Source: G965230615 sp965230615
Lineage (GTDB): Bacteria; Pseudomonadota; Gammaproteobacteria; HTCC5015
Assembly (NCBI GenBank): GCA_965230615.1
Contig: OZ246012.1
Span: 1,054,001-1,118,000 of the forward strand
DNA length: 64,000 nt
Reading direction: 5' to 3'
Positions 43,454 through 54,500 of this stretch are shown in pieces. The notes below the pieces were generated by a model. It ran no database searches. It worked only from the letters and a program-made list of their open reading frames with translations, and was not told the origin of the DNA. Positions within the stretch are counted from its first letter, which is position 1, and each line of letters opens with the position of its first letter. Position numbers and translations under genes: made by a program.

Positions 43454-45370
43454 CTAAAAACTATACTGTATTTCAAACAACCCTTGTACATCATCACTGG
43501 CAACAGTAGCTTCATCTGAAAAATCACTTTCCAACGGCCAGGCAAATTGCAAACTACCCTTTAAGCGCCCATTGTAATCAAACTGTACGCCAATACCGAT
43601 ATTCGATAAAAATGCGGTATCATCAGGCTCGGCGACCACTGTTGACTGCGAGCGACCATAAGCAACATCAGCGAAAATAAAAGGCCGGGCAATATCTCGG
43701 ACATTGACCTTGGCAATAGAGAAGTTAATAAATTTTGGCAGGTTGAAAATCCAGTCAACCCCAGAATAAATAGCGCTATCACCGGAAAACTGGGTAATCT
43801 CAAAGCCTCTCACCCGTGAAGGCCGCGCCAGGGAAAACTGGCTGATAGAGGATAAAGATGAGCCCGCCAACTGCAAAGCACTACGGGAGATAATACGAGT
43901 ATTGATATCCGTGAAAGGCACTTTAACGGTGGTCAACAAGGTGTAATCAGCTGAGAAAATTGTATAGTCTTTATCCTGGCCAATAATGCTGCCTTCTACA
44001 GCTTGCAGGTTACCCTCAATAAACTCGCCTGAGGTGAACGAAGCATTCAGCACATGCAACATATTATTGGACTCATCAAGAAAATCAAAGCTATAGAGTA
44101 ATGACAGGTTACGAATCTCGTCATCTAATGACAGACTGGCATTGAGCTGTTCAATCCGGGAATCAAGCAAAGACTCAATACCTTGGAAAGATAAGCCAAT
44201 CGAATGATTCACTTTTCGACTACGGCGTAGCGCATAACTGGCTGAGAAATCAAAAACATTGGTTTCCCCTTCCAACTGCAACGCTTCGACATCTTCACTG
44301 TTACCACCGCCCAACACAAAGTCATTACTGGAAAAGCCTAATTCCAGAGTCAACTTAGGCGATAGCACGCGCGTATTGTATCGAAATTGACCAAAGGTTG
44401 AGTTGCTTGGATTACCCGTTTGCAACACACCCAGCTGCAACTGATCAGCAATACCAGCAGGATTATTCCACAACAGTTCACCATATAAGCGATTATCGCC
44501 AGTTTGTTCAGAGCCATGATTATCAAAACGAACATTGGCCTGCAGGCGATCTTGCGAAGTAACATTGACATTCAATTTGGAATCACCCACTTGGCAGCAG
44601 GCTTCAAAAAAGCCATTCACCGAAATACCCGGATAGTCATTTAACAGAAACAGGCGCTCTTCAGTCGCTTTGGCTGTCACCGGCTTACCCAGCATACTTT
44701 TAAAAGCCCCTTCAATAACACGATCTTTATAAATCGTTGCGCCATTCACATCGACATCACCCAACATACCCAACAACAATGTCAGATTAACAACGCCATC
44801 GCGGACTTCTTGTTTGGGTATATACGCTTTGGCCAGGATAAAGCCTCGCGTGCGGTAGTAATTAGTGATCGTATCTGCAACCGTTTCAATCATATCCAGC
44901 GTGATGCCGCGACTCGCTAATTGATCACGAATCAGTAAAACCAGTTGCTGCACCTCATCTTCACCGACTAAACGACCTTTGGTTTCATCTTCAATCTGAA
45001 CCAATAAATCCGAGACAGCAGCTATTTCCTCAGGAGTATAACCTGACTCGAGCAGCTTATCTTCCGCCATCATTTCGAAGCGGATCTCTTCTACAACACG
45101 CTGCACTTCTTCTAAGGTAATACCTAACTTGGGAAACTCAACAATACCTTGCAAACGAAACTGTGTAACAGATAAACGGGTATCACGATCTTCATCCCGG
45201 TTACGTACACTCATAATATCAATATCTTTTAGCAGGGTTTTTTGCTGTAACTCAGGAGACTCTTTAATCTCCGGCATATCCAAAAAACCTGCCTGCAGTG
45301 ACGCCATAGGCAATACAAGCAACAGCGCACCATAAAAACAAGGCAAGAAGTATCGATTAAACAGCTTCAT
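43454..45370 (-). CDS. TpsB outer-membrane transporter (ShlB/FhaC/HecB family) for the two-partner secretion system
   Basis: The 638-residue protein has a signal peptide (cleavage near ASLQA, residue 27), POTRA domains (about 60-270) and a 16-strand-type barrel (about 280-638) with the conserved VRGF in RVRGFEITQFSGDSA and a terminal Phe. It should translocate the large exoprotein encoded directly upstream at 45535-56829. The first POTRA seems to hold a long helical insertion (about residues 75-135, with EVQRVVEEIRFEMMAEDKLL and EIAAVSDLLVQIEDE). Family length is usually 550-590, so the excess fits that insertion. It lies 164 bases after tpsA. Confidence 0.9.
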   Translation of the reverse strand: MKLFNRYFLPCFYGALLLVLPMASLQAGFLDMPEIKESPELQQKTLLKDIDIMSVRNRDEDRDTRLSVTQFRLQGIVEFPKLGITLEEVQRVVEEIRFEMMAEDKLLESGYTPEEIAAVSDLLVQIEDETKGRLVGEDEVQQLVLLIRDQLASRGITLDMIETVADTITNYYRTRGFILAKAYIPKQEVRDGVVNLTLLLGMLGDVDVNGATIYKDRVIEGAFKSMLGKPVTAKATEERLFLLNDYPGISVNGFFEACCQVGDSKLNVNVTSQDRLQANVRFDNHGSEQTGDNRLYGELLWNNPAGIADQLQLGVLQTGNPSNSTFGQFRYNTRVLSPKLTLELGFSSNDFVLGGGNSEDVEALQLEGETNVFDFSASYALRRSRKVNHSIGLSFQGIESLLDSRIEQLNASLSLDDEIRNLSLLYSFDFLDESNNMLHVLNASFTSGEFIEGNLQAVEGSIIGQDKDYTIFSADYTLLTTVKVPFTDINTRIISRSALQLAGSSLSSISQFSLARPSRVRGFEITQFSGDSAIYSGVDWIFNLPKFINFSIAKVNVRDIARPFIFADVAYGRSQSTVVAEPDDTAFLSNIGIGVQFDYNGRLKGSLQFAWPLESDFSDEATVASDDVQGLFEIQYSF

Positions 45371-45484
45371 AAAAATATTATTATTAATAACTCTATAGGT
45401 TAAGTATATAAGTGCTTTTTTACAGACTTAGCTGCCATCATTTATTTTGCATTCCTTTATTGATGTCATGCAGCATCATTTACT

Positions 45485-45514
45485 GCCTGACAGGTCGCTA
45501 CCTACCTATCAGGC
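45485..45514. repeat. Hairpin between tpsA and tpsB
   Basis: Outer arms GCCTGA (45485-45490) and TCAGGC (45509-45514) enclose a second short stem AGGT/ACCT (45492-45495 with 45500-45503). No T-run follows on the transcribed (minus) strand, so it may be an mRNA processing or partial attenuation signal between the two genes. Confidence 0.4.
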
Positions 45515-45534
45515 TTTTATACAAAAGGTTAATG

Positions 45535-48500
45535 TTACTCACAATCATCATATTCATAGTCTTCGCGTTGGTCACAAGGCATTGAGATAGGAATATCATC
45601 CGCCAGATAGTTATCACCACCCTCGAACACTAATAAATTCACATCAGCTAAACCCTCAATCTCTACACTCTGCTCTGCCGTGAGCGATGACAAAATATCC
45701 AATATATCCAGCTGCTGCGCAGAAGAGTCATTAACCACTGCACCCAAATTGGTTTCCGGCCTACCCACACTAATCAAAGCATTAATAAACAGCTCATTCA
45801 CATTCGCAACAATATCAACACCGTTAAACGTACCAAATGGCAATGCAATAATAGCCACATCACCGGTAATATGCGCATTGGCCAAGCTAGGCCTTGGGCC
45901 TGGCGCAGCTGACAAACTGCCTTGCGCTGAAGTCAAAATAATATCTCCAACATCAAAACGACCATTAACACTGCCCGCCTGCAAAATAATATCGAGATCA
46001 TTATTAAATTCGATATCACCAACAGTTTGCAAACGCTCAAGCTCTACGTCGCCCGTGTTATCAATATTAATTTGCCCCGAAGCATTAACAACTGACAATA
46101 AAGCAGCACTGGTTTCAATATTATCCGCAACACCGACACCACTGCCTGCATTGATTTCAACCCGCTCGCCGACAAAATTAACCGTGTCACCATTGGCATC
46201 ATCAATACTACCATTAGTACTGCTGGCTACTGCAGTGCCATTCTCAGCACGCAATGTTGCAACTGCAATATTGCCATCAGCCACATAGCGTACATCACCC
46301 TGAGCGCTGCTCGCTACACTCGCTGAAGCCATATTGATTGCACTACTCGATGTCAAACTAACATCGTTAGCCGCGGTTATATCAGCATTTTGTATAATAT
46401 CAGCCGCCACCAAGGCAATTTCACCCGTGTTACTATCGAGCAAGCTATCGAGCTGCAATGCACCATTGCCTGCATCAAAAGCAATATTAGAACCTGCATT
46501 AACCGGGCCACTCACATTTAAGCCATTGCTATTTAGTGTTAAGGCACCGCTGACATTGGCATCTGTCAACAATAAAGCACTGCTATTGCTGATATTGGCA
46601 TTAGCTGCATTGCTGATTGTCAGACTATTTAAATTAATATTGCTGCCTGAAAGAACAATATCATTTGTAGCACTTAACACAGCATTGCCAGCAGCCACCG
46701 CTGCAGAACCTATAATACCGCCGCCCGAAGTCAGTGTTAGATCACTGACATTAACATTACCCAAGTTGATATCAACACTGTTATTGACAGTAACACGACC
46801 ACTACTTGACAAGCTCACAAGGCCTTGCAAATTATTATTTTGACTCAAGACAATATCGCCATTACCCGAGTCAATCAGCAAATCACCCTGCACACTGAGT
46901 TGCCCTGTATCATTAACGCGCCCTGCCGCACTCAATGTGAATGCATCCGCCGTTGAAATGCCTGCCAACTCGATAGCATCTAACTCATTAATATCCACTG
47001 CTCCTGAAGCACTTAAAATACTAATAGCGTCAATGGCAGTGAATAGAGTTCCATTCACAACTGAGGCATCCAATATTAGTTGGTCAACGTTAATACGGTC
47101 AGTCACTGTTTGCGAAATATTAAAGTCATTAATTCGCAAGTTGCCATTTAATAAGCTGACAGGACCATTAATAATCAGACTATCATTGATACCGCCATTA
47201 AATATAAGGTTTTGTTTATTGTTAAAACCCACTGGTGTCGCGCTACCAACAGTAAAGTCACCGTTGCCTAACAACACGGTATCACTACCGGCCGAACCGT
47301 TAACCTGCAAACTATCGACTTGCACATTATCATTAATAATTTCAGTACTGGAGCCATCGTAGCTCACTGCAAAGTTGTTAACACCACTGGTATAAGTAAG
47401 CTGCTCAACATTGCTACCACCCACATTCGAGGTATATACCTCGGTAATACCTGGACCTCCGCCGCTGAGTTCAATACGATCGGCACCACCGAGATCACCA
47501 TTGAATCGCAGGTTACCTGTTTGACTACCATCGATAGCAACAGTTAAAACATCATTGCCGTCACCTGCATTAATAGTACCAGCAAACGCACCTGCACCAT
47601 TTAAGTTAAATGTATCAATCAGGCTACCGCCATTGAGTGTTGCGAAACCGCTAAAAGATATATTGGAAGTAGGATTAGATATTGTACCCGTGTTACCTGG
47701 ATTAATTGTCCACACATTGACTGCATTTTCAGCTGTTAATCTTTGACCTGTTGGTGTACCAATAAACCGTTCTATATCAGCAAAACCTATACCATTACTT
47801 AACTGCATTGCTTCTAAGTTAACACCACCACTGCTGCCCAAGAATACAGTGTTAATAGCATCTTCCTGCTGAGCACCTTGGCTGCCACCATTGATAAAGA
47901 AGTCGTTATTCGAGGCAATATTGGCAAAAAATGTATCTTGACTATTACCACCCTGTAGTTGCCTGAAGCCACTAAAATCCAGTCTACCGTCAGTCGCATG
48001 ATCGACTGAGCCGCTGCGGTTATTGGCCAAAACCCAGGAGTTAACAACATTATCACCAATAATCGTATTGTTTCTGGCTGCATCATTATTAGCACTAATT
48101 TGCTGTAAGCGCGCCACGTTGATGGAAGTAGATGCGGCTTCACTCACACCATCTAATTCCACGGTGATATCATTGGTCAATTGCGTAATGTTGAGTGTAT
48201 TCAATACGCCAACACCAGTATCACCACCATCAAGCACAGCGGTAACATTAACACCATTGATAATGGTAAAATTATCATTACCTAAACCGCCATTAATAGC
48301 ACCTTGCACAAAGTCTCTTTCAATACTGAATGAATCAACACCTGAGCCACCAGTTAGCGTATCAAAGCCACTAAACCCGACGACTAAATCATCCAGCGCC
48401 CCAGGGCCTTGACGGTCAATAAGCTCATCAAGCACACCAGCCCCCGTCGCTAATATCCAGTCGTTAGTACTATTGGCTGCAATAATCTGATTACCAGCAA

Positions 48501-51500
48501 CAGCAGCATTTGCCATGAATTCTTCAAACTCTGTCGCCGCAAAACCAATACCTTGGTTATTACCACCGGCCAAGTCAATCGTTATTGGGCTTAGGAATGC
48601 TGATACGTTCAATAGGTCGCTATCGCCACCACCTCGAATATTGCCATTAATCGTGACATTGTTAGCAATATTAAAAACATCATTATCCAAACCACCATTG
48701 ATGTCTCCGGTAAAGTTAGCATCCACACTAAAAGTATCCTCTGCATTGCCCCCCTGCAAAACAGTAAACCCTCGAAACTCCGTCTGAATATCATCACTGG
48801 TATCGCCTGGCGTACCTCTCGAATCTGTCACTGATTCAAATACACCACCGTCGACTACCCAGGTATTATCAAAATTAGCCCCAACAATTGTGTTACCAAC
48901 AATACCTGCATTCGCAGTATATCTTTCGATTTCGCTACTGGTAATGGTTAAACCCGTGACACTACCATTATTTAAATTTAATGTTGTCGCTGTCGCCAAA
49001 TTCGTTAAGTCAATTTCGTCATTATCATTGCCGCCATTGATAGCTGCTGCAGATACACCATCATCTAGACGGAAGATATCATCACCATCCTGGCCATTTA
49101 AGTTGCCCGTAATTGTGATATTTTCACTAAGATTAAATTCATCATTTCCATCATTCGCATTGATAGTGCCATCGAAGCCAGTGCTAATAAAAAATCGGTC
49201 ACGAAGCGTCCCCCCTTGCAATATTGAAAAGCCAGAAAATGACACGCTACCGACCTGTTCAAATGCCCCAATACCATCAATGGTCCAATCATTCGCCACA
49301 TTATCAGCAATCAGTGTATTACTGGGTATTGGGTTTGCTACATATACTTCAATACCGGTTGCGGAAAACGTATTCGTCGGCAAAGGCAAAGGCGGCGCTA
49401 CTCTTAAGTCTACTGTTATCGGGTTAATAAATGCTGAAACATCGAGCTGGTCATCAATACCACCGCCACCATCAATGCTGCCGGTTACGCTGGCGGTGTT
49501 GCCTAATCGAACAATATCGTTTCCACCGTCACCACCAATATCACCATCAACATTAACACCCGCAGCAATATCAAACAGGTCCATCCCCGCACCGCCATTG
49601 AGGTCACCGGTAAAACCGGTATCCACATCGAAAGTATCAGCGCCATCACCACCGGTTAAAATGTTAAAGCCTGCAAACTGAATAATGCGATCACTCGCAT
49701 CGAGCATCAGGTTTGCACCAAAGTCCTGTACCGAATTAAACGCCAAAGCGCTATTGACCACCCAAAAGTTACCGTTATCTGAACCGGTTAAGGTAGCACT
49801 ACGTCCTGCTGCCAGATTGATAACACTAAATGTTTCAATATCAGATGCGTTTAGACCTAAATTATTATTACCGCCTAAGTCAACGACGATATCATTTTGA
49901 AAGCCAATGACTTCCAGCCGATCGCCAGTAACAGCATCACCACCATTAAGCGTACCATTCACTGTAGCGCCATTATTGACACTAAAAATATCATTACCCT
50001 GGCCGGCATTAACAACAATATTATTCGCGATCACAGCACCAGTTTGAAAATTAAAGGTGTCATTACCCGTGCCGCCTTGCAAGGTCGTAAAACCACTAAA
50101 ATTAAAGCTGCTATCGATATTATCAAAGCCTGATGCAACAAACGTCCATACATCGCCATCATTTTGGCCGCGAAGCGTATGATTAACAGCCGGGTTACCC
50201 ACAAAAGTATTCACGGCATTGGCAGTTATCCCATTAACAGTAATGCTACTGGTCAGATCAACCGTGACAGTTGCCGCAAACTGACTTAAATCTAAGATGT
50301 TATCAGCACCAGCCCCGCCATTAACATTGGCAACACTGGTAGAAAAATTATTTTGAATAACAAAACTATCTGCTTGCGTATTACCTTGCAGGTTTTCAAT
50401 ATTGCTAAACGTTGCCGAGGCCTGTACAGAATTATCACTATTAAGCCGAATATTTAAGGTATCAGTCGCCGCCGCACCTAAGATCCACTGACTATTAAAA
50501 TTACTATCATTGTAAGTTGTTGTTAATAGGTCGCTATCACCTCCCCCTACATCAATACCGCCATCAATATTGAAGTTAAGGACCTCACTGGTAGTTTGAA
50601 TATTAAACTGATCACTACCATCATCGCCATCAATAAAACCAGCTAATGCAAGCCCCAAATTAAAAATATCGACATCGATACCACCGGTAAGTGACTCAAT
50701 CTCTGAAAAAGTAATAATATGGGTATTGATGCCTTGCATATTACTAATTGACTGACTACCGCTATTGACAGACCAGGTGTTAGCAATATCAAAGGCATTG
50801 AGCTTATCGAAAGTCCCTGTCGGACTATCACCACCGACAATTGTCACATCAACACCTGGCGCAAGAATATTAAAAACATCTGCACCACTACCACCATTGA
50901 GGGTACCGGCACCAACACTAATATCAAAAGTATCAATATCACTACCACCTTGCAGCGTACCAAATCCTGAAAACAGCAAACCATCTACATTGAAACCACC
51001 TGCATTTAAGGTCCAAGTATTAGGATTGTTTTCACCAATTAATGTATGGTTGCTGGCGCCCCGCAGGTCTTCAAATCCATCAATAGCGAATCCAGCTGCC
51101 GCACCACCGCCGATACTGATACTCAGTGGCGCGGTATAAGCAACAAGATCTAATACATCATTAATACCAGCGCCTGTGCCGCCGCGTATATCAGCAACAT
51201 CGGTATTCGGATCGCTATCACTGACGTTAAAGGTATCTAATGCAGTCCCACCATCAATACGTTCAACTCCGGTGAAATTAATATCATTAGCACCTGACGA
51301 TAAGCGCTCATGCCGTGCAGGATTACCATCACTATTACTGCCTATAGTCCAGGTATTAACATTATTCGAGGCAATTAAACGATCTATTGAACTATCAGCA
51401 CCACTATCTGTACCGCCGTCAATAACACCACCTATACTAATACCTGCTCCCAATGTAAAGGTATCCTGACCCTCACCACCGTCTATATCGCCTGTGACAA

Positions 51501-54500
51501 CTGCGGTATCACCAAGCTGTATTTGGTCATTACCACCATCACCGGTGATATTCCCTGTTAAGGTGACCGCTGAGGCTATATCAAATAGGTTACCCGCTGT
51601 GCCTGTACCGCCTTCCAAGTTACCTGAAAAATTCGTATCAACATCAAACGTGTCTGCATCGCTACCACCTTGCAAGGTACTAAAGCCGGCGAAAGCAATA
51701 CCATCAACAGAAAAGCCTGTGCTTGTTAGCAACCAGGTATTCGGATTATTCTCACCGATCAAGGTATGGTTAGTGTTGTTGCCGCGCAGGTCTTCAAATT
51801 CACTCACCGCAAAACCAGCCGCTGAACCACCACCAACCGCCACACTTAGGGCTGTCGAGTAACCACTTAAATCCAATACATCATTAATACCAGCGCCAGT
51901 GCCACCGCGTATATCAGCAACATCGGTATTCGGATCACTATTATTGACGCTAAAGGTATCTAATCCGGTTCCACCAACAATAAGCTCAACTCCGGTGAAA
52001 TTAATATTATTACCACCTGACGATAATTGCTCGTGTTGCGCTGGGTTACCATCAGCATTACTGCCTATGGCCCAAGTGTTGGCATCATTCGAGGCAACTA
52101 AGCGATCAATCGAGCTGTCTATTCCGCTATCCGCGCCACCATCTATCACTCCACCTACACTAACGCCTGCCCCTAGTGTAAAGGTATCCTGACCCTCGCC
52201 ACCATCTATATTGCCTGTGACAGCCGCAGTATCACCAAGCTGTATTTGATCATTACCATCATCACCTGTGATATTACCTGTTAAAGTAACCGCTGCAGCT
52301 AGATCGAATATATTACCCGCAGCGCCTGCACCGCCTTCCAGGTTACCTGAAAAATTCGTATCAACATCAAACGTGTCTGCATCACTACCACCTTGCAAGG
52401 TACTAAAACCAGTGAAAGCAATACCATCAACAGAAAAACCTGTGCCTGTTAGCGACCAGGTATTCGGATTATTTTCACCAATTAAGGTTGCACTGAATGC
52501 TGCGCCCTGATTGATGATAGTATAGCTTTCTATACCAAACGCATTAAAACCTAAATTATTATTATTATTTTCCAAATCAACAGTGATGTTACTTTGAAAA
52601 TCAATAAGCTCTAAGCGATCACCATTCAAGGTTTCGCCAGCACCATTCAATGAGGCATTAACCGTTGCACCATTATTAATACTAAACACATCATCATTAG
52701 CACCGCCACTGATATTAATATTACCCGGCACAGTTGTGCCATTTTGAAATTCAAAGGTGTCAACACCATCGCCGCCCAACAAACTCGTGAAGCCGCTAAA
52801 GTTAACACCATTAACACTAAAGGTAGAGCCAAACATCCAGGTATTCGTACCATTTCCCGCTCTTAGGATATGGTTATCATTATTGCCGATATAGGTATCT
52901 ATTGAGTTAATATCAATAGTACCCAAGCGTACGGGTGACGCAGATAAATCAACATTAATAGCCGAGAGAGAAGGCCTTAAATCAACTGTATTACTGGCAC
53001 CAGCACCGCCATTGATTGAAACAACTTCTGTAACAAAATCATCACCGATTACGAAGCGGTCGTTTTGAGCATTGCCTTGCAAAACATCAATATTGCTAAA
53101 GTTCACTGTGCCTAATACTTGAAGATCGCTGGTGCGCTCAACCTGCAAGCGATCATCATCTGCCACAGCCAAGGACCAAATGCTATTAACCGTCGGATCA
53201 TTAAATGTTGTAACAAGACTATCCTGATCAGTTGCAACAACATTCACACCACCGCTAACCGTTAAGCTGGTATTAATTGAATTTATATTGAACTGATCTG
53301 CCCCTGATCCACCATCAATAATACCCGTCAAATCAGTACTTAGCTCAAAGGTATCTAAATCTGCCCCTCCTGTCAGTGAATCAATGCCTGAAAAAGTAAC
53401 TGTACCGGTAGTTAAACCATCGTTGCTTAGCAACGTCTCCATACCACCATCAAGCGTCCAGGTATTATTCACATCAAAGCCAAACAAGGTATCATTATCA
53501 CTATCTGTTCCACCGTTAATTGATGTGACATTGATACCATGAGCCAAAATACGAAATTCATCGGCGCCCGTACCACCGTCTATCAAAACACCAAAATCAG
53601 TACTAATATTGAAAGTATCAAACTCACCCACCACCGTTTGATCACCACCTCGTATCGAACCAAAGCCCGCAAAACCCACGCCATCCACACTGGTACCGCC
53701 AGATATTATTTGCCAATTATTACTATTGCTCTCTCCAATAAGTGTATGGCTGGCATTTGCCTGCAAATCTTCAAAGCCTTCAACACTTATATCAGCGCCG
53801 CTAGCTAAATTAGCTCCAATATTCACAGTTGTGGTAGTGCCAAAAGCGTTAATATTAAGAGTATCAGTGTTCGCATTGCCGCGGAGGTTATCAATTCCGC
53901 TAAAAAACACATTGCCATTGAGAGTGCGAACACCAGCAACATCAATGAGCCAATCATTAATACGATTGGCGCCCGTCAGGCGCTGCTCTCCCGTAGCGAG
54001 TGGGTCTACGGTAACAGCAATATTCGCAGTAAAATCCATATCATATCCGATAACCGCTTCGCCATTATTGCCATTGACAACAACACTCACTGAACCTAGC
54101 GCACCATCACTAGCCATTTCTATCCCAACACCACCCTCTACGCTTATGTCATTATTAAGCTCAACAATACTTCCTGTAACAGTAATGGCACCGCCGTTAC
54201 CGCTCAGCGCTGGCGTACCAGCTTGGTTACCACTAATACCTTCACCGATACCACCATTAGCCTGAATGGCGCCATTAATACGGACAATTGGTGCTGTTAA
54301 TTCGATGTCGCCTGCATTGGCACCATCGCCTGGATCAAAGGTAAAGTCTCCTTCCCCATTACCACCATTACTGGTAATGCCATTGGTAGTAATTACGGTA
54401 CTGGCATCAATATCAACCGCACCAGCCAAACCACCTGACCTACCCGATTCAGCATCTTCGAAACGGGCATAATCGCCTGCGCTACCACTGGTATCGATCA

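Noticed and set aside
45535..46500. TpsA as a contact-dependent inhibition (CdiA) toxin
   Set aside because: No VENN-type pretoxin motif and no variable toxin-like C-terminus are seen; the end is a short acidic Cys-loop, and no small immunity gene follows.
47580..53900. Repeat pattern that might suggest a CRISPR array
   Set aside because: The repeats are in-frame coding, imperfect and irregularly spaced (tens to hundreds of bases), with no spacer structure and no cas genes.
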